A stretch of 55,000 nt of DNA from Cristatella mucedo. Its lineage: Eukaryota; Bryozoa; Phylactolaemata; Cristatellidae. Within the stretch, counting starts at the first letter, position 1; every line of letters begins with the position of its first letter. The notes below the pieces were generated by a model, which was not told where the DNA came from, ran no database searches, and saw only the letters and a list, made by a program, of their open reading frames with translations. The translations under genes and the position numbers were made by a program. The DNA lies in the NCBI GenBank assembly GCA_009760855.2, contig WPIO01000007.1:2388501-2443500 (forward strand). The letters are read 5' to 3'. This document shows positions 23,518 to 36,431 of this stretch, one piece after another.

Positions 23518-24098
23518 AGGCTAGGCTCTGTTGGCTGGGACAGGGCGGCTGTAATGTGTTAAGGGTCTCTGGCTAGGCCTGGATCTGACCTATGGCATTT
23601 GCGGCGACGAGGGGTCACCGGGGCTCTTGGGAAGGAGAATTTGGCCGAGTAAGTCGTGGTGCTGGCGGCTCCCGGTCTCGTTATGCACCTGGATGGTTTG
23701 CAGGCGTGCTCCGACGATGCGGCCACGCACGCAAGGCAACGAGTGCCCAAAGCCCGAGTGGAGCTGGATAGCACGCTCATTTTGGAGACTTGTATATTCC
23801 GCGTTCCCCGTGTAGCGTGTTCGTGCCCTCCCCCCACCCGTGAGTTGGTGTCTTTCGGCGAAAGCTCTCGACTGTGGTGGACGTCGATTCCGACTAGCCA
23901 AGCAGTTACTCAGCCAGCCGGATCTTGTACTGGTGGGACAGAGTCGGTGCAACGGCGGGACTTCGGAAGCCAACTGACCAACTAATACGCTTGTTCGAGC
24001 TTGCTGCGTCGTCTTGCGCCCCTTTAGTGTACTTTCTATAGGACCTTCCCCTGTTGACTTGTTTAATTCCCCTCTTATAGATGGCGCATTTGCGTGAG
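23518..24098. mobile_element. LTR-like interspersed repeat, copy 1 (truncated)
   Basis: Starting at AGGCTAGGCTCTGTTGGCTGGGA, about 580 bases share long identical runs with 34694-35280, for example GGGTCACCGGGGCTCTTGGG-like, GAGCTGGATAGCACGCTC, GAGACTTGTATATTCCGCGTT and ATAGGACCTTCCCC. There are no transposase or RT motifs. It sits between two LINE fragments of opposite orientation. The class is uncertain: a solo LTR or a non-autonomous element. Confidence 0.65.
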
Positions 24099-24445
24099 TT
24101 TTGCACCAGCTGCAATCACCTGATCGCACATGCCGGTAGGCCAGTAAGCAGTGAGTTGCAGAAGTCGAGACGGGATGTCACGAATGCATGGACCAACTTA
24201 GATGTGGTATCCTTATCTAAACAAGCCCGAATTTTAGAAATATTATGTAGCTGAAAGTAGGCAGATTTGACTGTGGAGCTGATGTGGTCGTCTAACGAGA
24301 GGTCACTTTGGAACAGGACAACTAGATTTCGAGCTGATTCAACGGGAGATATGCTGGCAGAGCCAATTTTGAGCACCAGCCTTTCCAATTTCTAAACCGC
24401 ACTGGGTTTGCCCATAACTAGTACGCGAGTTTTATCATCATGGAT
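24099..24445 (-). mobile_element. Internal LINE reverse-transcriptase fragment
   Basis: The minus-strand translation gives ERLVLKIGSASISPVESARN, then FQSDLSLDDHISS, KIRACLDKD and LDFCNSLLTGLP, the same stretch as 1465-1750. It has neither the 5' part nor the 3' tail, and its low-coordinate end abuts the LTR-like repeat. Confidence 0.85.
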
Positions 24446-26518
24446 GAGCACTCTTGAAACTGGCAGCTCGGCCACGTCCAAATCGGTTACTTGGGGGGAC
24501 TAATGGTTTCGGCACAAAGAATTTTAAATTTTATGATTTGCATCTGGCTGGCTACTGTTCTAGCTCTAACTTCTCGCAGCAACAACTGGTAACTTTAACT
24601 CATTCGTCCGAGTGCGTTAGGATCAGAATCTGGCAAGGCTTTTGAAGGTCAAACGAAGCGATTCTGCCTAAATTAGTTAAAACTGGCCCACTCATCGGCT
24701 TCACAAATCACTATTGGTCTATGTCGTTGAGGAGCCCATAGTTTTTCTGCAATTTTCCTTTTCAAGTGCAAGAGCTTGCAAGATTTTGTTTAATCGCTTT
24801 TAACGCTCCCACTGCCAATTGCCTCTGTGCCAGCAGCTTCAAAAGTTGCTATCCATAGCAGAGCGGTTACTGCTGTAACCTACACAGTATAAATGATGAA
24901 AACAGCAGCCGTCTGCACAGCAAATTAAAATTGCGGTGGGTTTGCCTCGCTTCTACACCAAAAGCCGTGCTAAGACGTTAATCTTAGTCAGCATGAGTAT
25001 ACTGTCCTCACACTGCCCCATACTCAGCTTACCCTGTGGCTGTTTTCTTATATCGGCAAAGGATTCTGGGGGTGTAAAGCCACAATACAGTAGCATGATG
25101 GGTTAATGCATGCTTTTTATGCTAAAGTGAAGAAATTTCACCACGGATGTCTATCTGAACAGATATCAGAAGCATCGTCACACTAGAAGCGTTTAATTTA
25201 TAGTTTTGCTCTGCGTCAGTCTTTGATATCATCTGCTCGAGGGACTGATTTGAGTACAGATGTCAACAGGGTTATTGTAAATTATTAGTGAGAGCTATGT
25301 GAAAGAAAATGCATTTACTGTTGCATGCCAAAAGCAGTGCACTTAATCGTTATGGCCAATGATTCTAACAATCTCTCATTTGACTGGCAAATCCTAATCT
25401 TGTCTATGCCTTCAACGCATTATTAAAGTTAAATTCAAGCTAAAAAAATAATACAATCTGACTGCAAGACACCGGTCTTCTCTGTCGAATAACTGACCAC
25501 TGGTTTAGAAATGTGGAAAGTCTTCACATTTTATATATAGTTCAAGATCAAAGAACTTCGTTAGTTATTGCAAGGAGACTTTAACGTATTTCTTTGAGCT
25601 TGTCTTGGGTACTAGGCTTGTGAGTAACAAAACAAATAGAGGAATTTGCCAGAACATAAACATCATAAAAGAACACTGGTCTCCATATCAGTCGTCCGGC
25701 ATTGGTTATAATTTTCTAAATATACATCGAACATGATTATTTATGGTGTATTTTATTTTCCTTTGGGACGTCAGGTTTGGTATATTTTTTGTATTACTGA
25801 TCGAGTGCACTTTAACATTACGAACTATGTATAATGATATTTGCCTTCATTAGATTTACTTGGTACAGTCACTTAGTGGCATGAATGTTGTTGTTTTTTG
25901 TAGAATAGTTAGCGATTTTGTCGGTAAACATTGTTGTTTAAATCAACGGATATTTGTGACTTACAACGGCAAGGAGGTGTAAGAATTCTCCGCGTATATT
26001 CTCAGCATATATTCTGCTACATCTGTTGGAGATTCTCAACAAAAGAGCAACGGCTACCGATTACTAAATTCATCAAACAGTGTTATTGCGCCTATTTCAA
26101 ATGCAAAACTGGGAGATCAGGGCAAGACATTGGCACCACATATAGTGTGCAAGACGTGTGTAGAATATTTGTGACCGTGATTTTAAAGGTCAAAGCAAAT
26201 GCATGCCATTTGGCGTACCGATGATTTAGAGAGTACAAACTGACCATGTTTAGGATTGTTATTTTTGCATCACCAATGTGCAGGGCTTAAGCAAGAACAA
26301 GCATAAAGTAAAATACCAAAATCTTCCCTCAGCGATACGACCTGTAACTCACAGTGATATTGTGGGAGTTCCTATTCCACCTATTACACTTGATTGTATA
26401 TTGATTGACAATGATTAAAGTTCGAACGAAGGTGTCGTTGGTGATAATTTTGATGCTTTTAATGTTCAAACACCTATTGTCATAATCTGATCTTGGTGAC
26501 TTAGTGTGACACCTTGAC
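24446..26518. other. Gene-less AT-rich stretch
   Basis: The ORFs are under 100 codons and show no family motif; I see no repeat matching the others in the window. The 97-codon plus-strand ORF at 25931-26224 is Cys-rich but has no pattern I recognise. Confidence 0.5.
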
Positions 26519-27535
26519 ATGTCCAAACAGTCGGCTGAACTCCTCGGTTCCAGATTAAAAGAAACATTTTCTTTCGCCGGGTACTACATTTCCGTGCTAT
26601 ATACGAAGAAAACAGTTACTTCCGTAATTTTCAATGAAGGATTAACCAGTCTATTGCTGCAACGTCGAAGATCTGGTTCACCGAATGGAAAAGTGCTATG
26701 TTCCAACTGAGGGGAGACTCTTCATTAATTCATCAAACCGCACTTTTAAAGGAGTTTTACTTCACAATAAAAACGAACTTTTCCCTTCGCCGATTGCACA
26801 TTCTGTACACATGAAAGACTTATAGAAACATGTACATACTTCTCAATGAAATCAAATATGATCAACACTAGTGGCAGATCTAAAGGTAGCTGCCCTTCTG
26901 CTTGGACTTCAATGTGGCTGCACACAATATCCGTGTTTTTTATACTTGTGGGATGGTCACGCTGATGCTCCTTATTACCGAAAGAAATACTGGCCAGAGC
27001 GAACACATTTGTGCACGGGAGTGAAAACGACCGTGAGCCTCCTCTTATCGACGGCAACAAAGTGATGTTTCCTCCCTTGCACATAAAGCTTGGACTAATG
27101 AAAAACAATGTTTTGAACCAAGACGGCGATGCATTCAAGTACTTACAAGAAAAGTCTCCTCAGATTAGCGAGGTAAATATAAAAGCTGATATTTTTGCTG
27201 GTCCACAGATCAAAGAATTATTTAAGATACATTTTCTAAACTCTCACCTTGACTATTTCACATAAGTTACATTTTCTAAACTCTCACCTTGACTATTTCA
27301 CATAAGATACATTTGCTAAACTCTCACCTATTTGCTATGGCTATTTCCCATCTTCATTAGGAGCATTCAGCGAGGAACAAGGTGAGAGGTTCCATCAGGA
27401 CATATGTGAAATATCAAGGCCTCTGGAATGTTAACATAATGGCCGATTACAGCTGTAGCCGGCTGAAGCACCGCAATCCAGCTGCTGAGCATAGCAGCAA
27501 GTCGAGGAAGAGGCAGCTTAAAAGCATCTGACTAA
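26519..27535 (+). pseudogene. Broken copy of a transposon-associated protein family found repeated in invertebrate genomes
   Basis: Three frames join into one family I recall from many predicted invertebrate proteins: GVLLHNKNELFPSPIAHS (near 26750), then DLKVAALLLGLQCGCTQYPC and YWPERT (26872-27005), then NKVMFPPLHIKLGLMKN and GPQIKELFK (27056-27225), and finally FSEEQGERFHQDI and MADYSCSRLKHRNP (27370-27480). At least three frameshifts and several stops break it. A block is missing after GPQIKELFK, where a 40-base tandem repeat has formed. I infer a mobile-element origin because the family is multicopy and patchy; I cannot name the enzyme. Confidence 0.65.
27227..27331 (+). repeat. 40-base tandem repeat, 2.6 copies
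   Basis: Units at 27227-27266 and 27267-27306 differ by one visible base; a partial third runs 27307-27331. The unit encodes the LNSHLDYF motif of the surrounding pseudogene. Confidence 0.95.
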
Positions 27536-29364
27536 ATGAAGGAAGACCTTTTCAAGTTGTACACAACCTAAATGATATTGTTATTAAACGATTGTAAAAA
27601 TATGTATTGCATGTGAAAGCACTATAAAATAAAAATTCAAATTGTTAAAAATCCTGGTGTTCTGGGTTAAATCAAGTTACAGATTCTGAAAGAGCAACCC
27701 AAAATTCTCTTGAATCACCTATTAGATTAAAAGCAACTGACACAAAATTTTAATTTTCGGGCCAGTGTAATAAAGCGAAGCTGATATAACATTTTCTCAC
27801 ATTATTGAAGCTCTTAATTAGATATTTTCGTTAGCATAGCATACCTAGATGGCATAATAAGCTTTGTGGAACTGCATACATGAATCCTAGGACCCATTTT
27901 GCCTAGCAAATATAGAGATGCCGACCCAATGTCACGGACAAGTAGGAGAGCAATAACGCGAATATTGCAACACCCAATATCCTGTCAACGAAAACTGCAA
28001 GTGGTACTCTTATCGGCAGAGCATAAGATGACTCACATCTACCTTGCAGGTCCCCAGCTTACCTTTCGAGATCAAGTATTTATATGTTCTCTCCTGCTGC
28101 ATAGATTACTTCCATTGCCTTCACCCCTTTCAACAACTCTTGCTCGGTCCCTCTTGACACAATACTCTTGGATCACTGTGTCTCCTTCCTCAGCTGTTGT
28201 TGCTATTCGATTAACTTCACAAGCTATAAGTAAGTCTACGCGGTTGCTATCTTCGGAGCTACTCGGTTTGAAAATATCAATTTTAGAGCGGCAGCTGGCT
28301 GCATTTATGCCTTAGGTTTCCCATGCATGATTGGCCACAGGCTTGGATGCAACCACCCGCTTGACTTCAAGCTATTGATATGACTAATTTAACCAAGCCG
28401 AGGTCATTACAGTAGCTAAAGGTGAGGAAGTAATGGACAAACAAAGCAAATAATCTTATATACAAGGCGAAACATTGAGCAACGGTTGGTGAATTAAAAT
28501 TAGTCGATTACCATCAGGTCTAAACGATTTATGATCCTGTCTTTTGATGAGTATCCATTTAGTTGCTAATGGCACATTGACTCGTGGCTACCCACAACGG
28601 CAGCTACCAAACATTTTAAGTAGAAGTCACTAGGTAACAAAGCCAGTAACGCCATCAATAGTATAGCTTGGGCCGGCAACAAGCCACGAGGCAACTCTGG
28701 TCCTACAGAGGAGAATACATGCTGAATATATACAGAAATGTATGTGCACACTGGCACTCTTTCTTCCATCACACAACGCGAAGCATTATAGTGTCCCCAC
28801 TCACCCATGCATGCACAACATTCAATGACAAATATTGGGGAATGAACTGGCAAGAACAGACCACTACAAATCGAAACGGCCAAGAGACAGCTGCTATGGC
28901 ACAATGCGGCAGCTGAAGAAGGGATCCTTGTCGATAAGCTTGCACGCAGTAGCTCCTGGTATGAAATGCAATAAATGCAAACTTTCGACTAACATATAAT
29001 TTCAATTAGCTAGTGCAGGACACGGGGTAATACTTGGCTTCTCAGGCCAAGCAAGGACAAGTCTGTAGAAAGACAGGTAGGCCATTCATGAAACAATATC
29101 TCACTAAAATGATGGCTTTCCACCCATGAGTAGCATAATGCCGACCATTACAAAAAACCATCACGCTTTGGACGAGACACAATGGACATGGAGGAAGGCG
29201 GTAGATCAGCACCCCCGAGACGAACTGCTACTGCAGTCATGGCAAAAGAATAGCTCCAACAGGAGGATCGTTAGGCTCCCCGGTTGCTGTAAGAATAAGT
29301 CAGCAACAGATAGCCCGACTGTTTACTGACACTCGCACTTTCCACAGCAGCTAAATTTGCGTGC
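27536..29364. other. Stretch downstream of the LRWD1-like gene, no gene recognised
   Basis: The ORFs (up to 138 codons at 27899-28315) carry no motif I recognise. The LRWD1-like 3' UTR must lie in the right part, but I see no convincing minus-strand AATAAA close to the stop. Confidence 0.45.
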
Positions 29365-30669
29365 TTACTGGAATTGGTCACATCTCCAGACGCAAAGAAG
29401 GTTGTTGTCAGTACAAGCAACAAGGTACATACCACAAGGACTTAAGGAAATACTATTGATGACAGGCTTTCTTTCTAGCCCTGCCATGGACGGCTCACCA
29501 CTCCTGCCCGTGGGCATGCAACTAGGCCACGACAGCTGCAAACCAGCAGCGATGGGTGACTTTGTGTCGCTGCGGTCGACGGCCGAGTTATTCGTGAGTT
29601 CGTACAACCACACGGACCCTTCGTCGTCGCCTGAGGCCAGCATGCCGTTGCAGCAAGCCACGTTCAAGTACATGGTGCTGGACGGTCTACGCGACAGAGT
29701 GCACAGACTCTTCAGTTTCGCGGTGCCGGACTTGGACTTGCGAAGGTCGCCGATTGACCACACGTGCATCACGGCGTGTTGCGACGAAGCAGCGACAACG
29801 GCTCCAGCAGAAGTGCACTGCAAGCCATCGATTATCTTGTTCTCTAGCCCCGGCAAGATAACTCTCCAGGTCGGCGACTCTTGCTGGGGCGCCGAATCGA
29901 GATTCCACGCGTAGCAGCCTTGGTTGGCGCCAGCCACGAGCAATCCGCCAGTAATGGCCATGTTCAAGACGTCCTTTCCAGGACAACGGAAATATGCAAG
30001 CCTTTTATGCGCGCACTGATAGTTGGAGCCAATGTCGAGCTGTAGATCCCACTGGCAGATTTCGCCGTTCTTGGCGCCAGTAAACAGCGAGTTTGGCTGT
30101 TCCGGGTGAAATAGCATCGAGCATATGTGGGTCTTGTGGGCTTGCAAGTGAGCGAAGCAAACGTTTCGCTCCGGATGTAAAAGCGTAACTCGTCCTAAAA
30201 GTCCAGCAGCGGCGAGGATGTTCGTCCTCTTTGCGGATATATTTACCGTCGACCACGCCAATACGAAGAAATCCTCGCCTACTTGATTAAACTTCTGAAC
30301 AAGCGCCGATAATCTCACGTCGAAAAAGCAAACACTGTTCCCGCCGCAAGATGCTACAATACCGGTTGTACCAAACTTATTACCAATTTCTGGTTCGAAC
30401 GCACTGGCCCATACCTTAGTGTCGCAGTCGTTCCGATCATTATCATGCGAGTGACACCTGACGAATGTCACGGGCGAGTAGGGGCGCAAATCGGCGCTAT
30501 CGTCTGTATGCGGCCGCTTCCGCTTACCGCCGCGGTTACCAGCAGTCCTCCCGGTGCTGGGAATTTTTTCACCTGGAGCAGCGGGTGTCGCGGATAGCTT
30601 CTTGTCCTCAATGATTTCGTGACCACCAGGCTGGATCCTTTTCTTCGACGGCTGACGTTCCCGCGGCAT
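29365..30669 (-). CDS. LRWD1: LRWD1-like WD40-repeat protein, intronless, without leucine-rich repeats
   Basis: 434 residues in one exon, from an ATG with A at -3 to TAA. Residues 1-75 are basic and low-complexity with a nuclear-localisation-like GGKRKRPH. From about residue 76 it matches the WD40 half of LRWD1 (ORCA): FVRCHS, VWASAFEPE, NILAAAGLLGRVTLLHPE, AHKTHICSMLFHPE, LFTGAKNGEICQWDL, GCYAWNLD, SGDDEGSVWLYE and LVACTDNNLLCVWRCD, about six or seven WD units. LRWD1 binds the origin recognition complex and repressive histone marks through this propeller. Vertebrate LRWD1 is about 650 residues with N-terminal leucine-rich repeats in a multi-exon gene. Here no LRR is present in the ORF or the 500 bases upstream. 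It could be a short ortholog or an ancient expressed retrocopy. The open frame argues for function. Confidence 0.82.
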   Translation of the reverse strand: MPRERQPSKKRIQPGGHEIIEDKKLSATPAAPGEKIPSTGRTAGNRGGKRKRPHTDDSADLRPYSPVTFVRCHSHDNDRNDCDTKVWASAFEPEIGNKFGTTGIVASCGGNSVCFFDVRLSALVQKFNQVGEDFFVLAWSTVNISAKRTNILAAAGLLGRVTLLHPERNVCFAHLQAHKTHICSMLFHPEQPNSLFTGAKNGEICQWDLQLDIGSNYQCAHKRLAYFRCPGKDVLNMAITGGLLVAGANQGCYAWNLDSAPQQESPTWRVILPGLENKIIDGLQCTSAGAVVAASSQHAVMHVWSIGDLRKSKSGTAKLKSLCTLSRRPSSTMYLNVACCNGMLASGDDEGSVWLYELTNNSAVDRSDTKSPIAAGLQLSWPSCMPTGRSGEPSMAGLERKPVINSISLSPCGMYLVACTDNNLLCVWRCDQFQ

Positions 30670-31094
30670 TTTCGGAGGACAAGGAAGAACGGGGCTCGCT
30701 GTACTCGACGGGCTGCGGCCTATCTGGTTGGTTGATTCCGAACCGCTTTTTCTCCTGCCCTGCTATTCCGTTCGTGCTGTATAGCGCCTGCTGGGAGAGA
30801 GAGGCGTAAGTTACAATATGTTATGTTCCAAATCGCCCCTGTCCTTCGCCAAACTTGCTGTTGAGGATGCTTTTCCATGCGGAGCAAAGAAAGTGCAGAC
30901 AATGTTACGACCTCGCGCACCATACTAGTTCTGGTAGCGGCACAACGCGTGCACTGTGCAAAGACCTGAAGCTAGCAATTAAAGCCAACAACAAAACACC
31001 GCACTCAATCTTCCGCACGCAGCGCTAGCAATAAAACTGTACTAGTAAAAGCACAACAAGAGCTTGTATTATATTGCTGATACACCCGGGTGGC
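30670..31094 (-). promoter_or_regulatory. Putative promoter/5' UTR region of the LRWD1-like gene
   Basis: No gene is recognised here. The minus-strand 67-codon ORF at 30720-30923 shows no LRR or other motif. No clear TATA box is present near the start codon. This is inferred only from position. Confidence 0.3.
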
Positions 31095-31345
31095 TTTATA
31101 ATAAAAATAATAATAATAATGCACTTGATAAAGCGCCCTCAGATAACTCAATCACGTTCTAGGCGCTTTACATTTGCTGCAAATGGAAACGCGATTAAAT
31201 GGTGAGTGATATCATGCTTGATAAACAACATGAATAACATGGTTAGGGGTGACATGCACAGGGTCAGCATGCAAGTGTAGTTAGTGGTAGCATGCACAGT
31301 GTCAGCACGCATAAGCACACGAAGGAACGCTTTCTGCTAACTCAA
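31095..31345 (-). mobile_element. LINE 3'-end fragment with near-intact tail
   Basis: Minus strand: GCAAATGTAAAGCGCCTAGA, a partial inner hairpin, GGGCGCTTTATCAAGTGC and ATT repeats at 31100-31180. Upstream UTR motifs (CATGCACAGGGTCAGCATGC) run to about 31325. Confidence 0.85.
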
Positions 31346-31844
31346 TAACAAGCTTGCCGCAGGCACCTCACGCTCAGCACGAGACTCTCAGACCGGCAGA
31401 CCGTTGCTCCAAGACCACGTCTGCGGTCAGGCACAAGCCTTATATAGCAGCCTGGTCAATAGCCACAAAAATCACCAACATAATCAATGACAATAATCAT
31501 ACAAAATGCTTCTTATAAGCCTCAGCTTATCGGGGCCATCTCAAAAGCGTCCTCTTCCATCGGCAAAACTCACAGTTCTCAATCGAGGCTCAGCAATCAA
31601 GTTCATAGTTCCTAATGGCGTGGCATTACAACAAGCAAGTGCGGCGCTAGCTGACAGCAGCATGCAGCATCTCACGTATTTTTATGCAATCCTAAACAGA
31701 TGGTTGGCTAAGAGAAACTCGGCGAACTTGATAACAAGCTTTTCAGCGCACGATGCTCATCAAGGCCTTTGCAGAACTTACAAGTTTTAAAACAACCCCC
31801 ATAGGCATATAAAGTAAGTAGTTAAAAAGTACTTCAAAGCATAT

Positions 31845-31965
31845 AGTTACCACAAATCATTTGGCAATGCTTTCTATACAGCATCTGTAAAGTGCCTTGA
31901 AAGAGATTCAGTTCTCTGATGGCGTTGTACACATATATTATTGTTATTATTATTATTATTAGTTG
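31845..31965 (+). mobile_element. LINE 3' tail fragment
   Basis: The fragment holds CATCTGTAAAGTGCCTTGAA, AGAGATTCAGTTCTCT, GATGGCGTTGTA and ATT repeats: a diverged tail. Confidence 0.75.
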
Positions 31966-32039
31966 TGGAATCCATTATATGACATTATCGAGCGGTGGCT
32001 TTGTGTACAATCCCGTAGAGGCAGAGGCGCATTTATCTA

Positions 32040-33757
<1,718 letters not shown>

Positions 33758-33764
33758 TGATATA

Positions 33765-33858
33765 TATATACATATACATACATATAGATATATATATATA
33801 TATATACATATACATACATATAGATATATAATGTCAGCCATATATATATAAAATGTCA

Positions 33859-33892
<34 letters not shown>
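33765..33892. repeat. TA-rich satellite with repeated ATGTCAGCC motifs
   Basis: TA and TACATA repeats with two forward ATGTCAGCC motifs (about 33830 and 33854). The motif is the reverse of the neighbouring transposon end GGCTGACAT at 33750. Confidence 0.8.
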
Positions 33893-33895
<3 letters not shown>

Positions 33896-34002
33896 TAAGT
33901 GAGTGATAGTTTAGCAGAGCGTTGATGTAAACGGGCAAAAATCATCTAAAAAATTGATAAAGGAGGATACTCCCGGCTCTGTCCTTTGCTTTTTTTCACA
34001 AT

Positions 34003-34693
34003 TCATTTCACACTCAGTTGTACCTTAGCTTTGGTCCCTCCCAGCCTTCCAGCTCGACAAACTCTCTCAACTGCCTAACTGCATGCATTGCTGACATCAG
34101 TATTTGAATTGAAGCAAAACTTCTCAAATTTAATGACAATCAAAACAAGTTACTAGTTAAAGACAAACCTAGTGTGACTCAGAATTTTGAAAACCTATCC
34201 CTCAAAATAAGTTCTGCTAGCATACGTTCTTCTTCACAATTTCACGAAACCTGGTGGTCCTTTTCCAAAGTGACAGTTCACTCGACAACCACATCAGCTC
34301 CTTAGTAACGTCTGCGTACTTTTAGCAACGGAAAATTGCATAGATATGGGCGTGCTTAGACAGGGAAACCAGATCCGAGTATGTCCATGCATTTCACTTC
34401 TTGCAGGTCTTCTGGCTTACACGATCAAGTGCCAACAGTTGGTGCAAAGCCCAGCAGCTAGGCTTGTCTTTCGTGAGCGTCGCAGTTGCCTCATTACACC
34501 ACTTCTCGCCGACCTGCACTGACACGCCATCAAGCAGCTTATCGACTTCCCGGTTTTTTCTCTCACTTTTAGGTCCATTCGTATTTTTCTTCCAGCCTAC
34601 CTATTCGAACTACTTCCCAATAAACCCTATCGTAGCACCCGCTCTCCTGACTCAAGTCGTCAGTTGCTTAGCCATTTACATATAGCAGTACCC
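34003..34693 (+). mobile_element. Decayed LINE copy, left part
   Basis: It runs from the RT region after the active site (SSTNSLNCLTACIADIS) through QNFENLSLKIS, LDNHISS, RLVFRERRS and LLADLH to LPAYLFELLP. It is then cut by the LTR-like repeat and resumes at 35436. Many frameshifts. Confidence 0.8.
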
Positions 34694-35435
34694 AGGTTAG
34701 GTTCGGTTGGCTGGGACCGGACGGCAGTAAGGAGGGTCACCGGCTATGCCGGGGGTCGGACCTACGGCATGGCCGGATGTGCGGTGACGTGAGGTCACCG
34801 GGGCTCTTGGGTAGAAAAAGTTGGCCAAGTCGTGGTGTTGGAAGCTTCCGGACTCACCGTGTTATGCACCTGGATGGTTGCAGGCGTGCTCCGGCGATAC
34901 GGCCACGAACGCAAGGCGACGAGTGCCCAAGGCCCGAGCGGAGCTGGATAGCACGCTCGTTGTTGAGACTTGTATATTCCGCGTTCCTCGTGTAACGTGT
35001 TCGTGACCCCCCCCCCGTGTGTTGGCATCTCTTTCGGTGGAAGCTCTCGACGCTTGTGGACGTCCGCTCCGTCTATCTCGGAGTACTCAGATAGCCGGGT
35101 CTTGGACGGTGTACGCTTGTACTGGTGGGACGGAGCCCTGCGACGGTGTGACTGTGGAAGCCGACTGAGAACCAAGACGTTTGTTCGCACTTGCGGCGTT
35201 ATCTTGCGCCCCTGTAGTTTACCTTGTATAGGACCTTCCCCGGTAGACTTGTTTAGTCCCCCCTTTGTATAGCGCATGCGTGTGTATTATATAAAGTGTT
35301 GTGTACCCGGTCGATCACCCGTGGACCGTTGTTGCCGGAGGACCCCGCGTAACGACCAAGAACTGACATAGATACTAGGGGGCCCTAGTGGGAATAGGCT
35401 AGTACCCGTGAATTCGGCCTACATAGCTGTGCCTC
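34694..35435. mobile_element. LTR-like interspersed repeat, copy 2 (longer), inserted in a LINE
   Basis: About 740 bases lie exactly between two consecutive parts of a LINE copy. The first 590 bases match the repeat at 23518-24098. The extra right part contains TATTATATAAAGTG (about 35286) followed by GC-rich sequence, which looks like an LTR promoter. The flanks ATAGCAGTACC (34682-34692) and ATAGCTGTGCC (right side) may be an eroded target duplication. No protein-coding interior is present. Confidence 0.6.
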
Positions 35436-35760
35436 GAATCAACCTCAAATCTTTTGGAGACCGTGCCTTTAGTTCGTATGCTCTCAAAGCCTGGAACTCA
35501 GGTTCAATTGATGTCACAACATACCATGACTTGATGATAATTTAAAAGAAGGGTGAACGCACCGGTTCCTCACAGCATTCACTGTTTCATTGTGAATTGT
35601 CCTTTGTGTGCTTACGCCTGCTGATAACGTCCATGCTTTCACTAACCATGTTGACATACTGCTTCCTTCACAGCATAAGCCAAGTACCTAGAAATAAATT
35701 TAGCTCTCTGACGGCGCTAACTTTACGTATAATAAATATTTTTATTATTATATGTAATAA
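35436..35760 (+). mobile_element. Decayed LINE copy, right part with tail
   Basis: It starts with the codons for NLKSFGDRAFSSYALKAWNS and runs to a degraded tail (AAGTACCTAGAAATAAATTTAG) and ATT-type repeats. It continues the fragment that ends at 34693. Confidence 0.8.
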
Positions 35761-36344
35761 ACAATAATTTTCCACCGCTGTTCTTTTGCACTGAGTAACC
35801 AGTCTACAGTTAGCATTATTTCTCTAAGCAGGCACGTCATAAAGCACTAAAAGTCCGTTGCTGCCGCGCCGTAAGACATTTTTACCAATGCTCACAATAG
35901 AATGACGTCACCATATAGTCGGTTTCAATTGAACTTCGATTATATACAGCGGCACTACCAATTAAAATAGGGTCGAAATGCTTGAGTAAAACCTGACCGG
36001 CAAAACAGTACACTCGTTTGGTTTTAGAGTACTCACACGGGTTGCAGGTGAAGCGGGGAGACTAAAACAATGCCGCCTATGCATGTAGCTATACAAGTCC
36101 GGCATAGTTGTCCATCAGACTAATAAAATGTGCTGCCTACCGTTGTATCATTGCTCAGATTTTCCCTCCACCCGTTGTGAACTTTTCGTATTTCTTTTGT
36201 GCAATACGTGTTTACGTATGCATTATTTATCATTTGTTACTGACCTGTGGTTCTATCCACCAGCGGCCCCGAGAGTCTTCTCTTCGGGACCGCCTGTACA
36301 CGATTACCTAAGTATGCCATGTTGCTTCTCCTTAACTCTTAACT

Positions 36345-36430
36345 CTATCGCTTCTCTTGCAGTGAGTTGTAATACGCACGGATACAGATTTGGTTCTCTA
36401 AGGCAGCTGTACAGAAGACATATTATTGTT
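36345..36430 (+). mobile_element. Very diverged LINE/SINE tail
   Basis: GGATACAGATTTGGTTCTCT, then GGCAGCTGTACAGAAGACAT and TATTATTGTTA resemble the family tail, but only weakly. The pogo element inserted at its end. Confidence 0.4.
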
Positions 36431-36431
36431 A

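Noticed and set aside
23590-24129. 179-codon minus-strand ORF
   Set aside because: It runs across the border between an LTR-like repeat and a LINE fragment and is not conserved in the second repeat copy as one frame.
29357-29914. 185-codon plus-strand ORF
   Set aside because: Antisense shadow of the LRWD1-like gene, which has strong WD40 homology.
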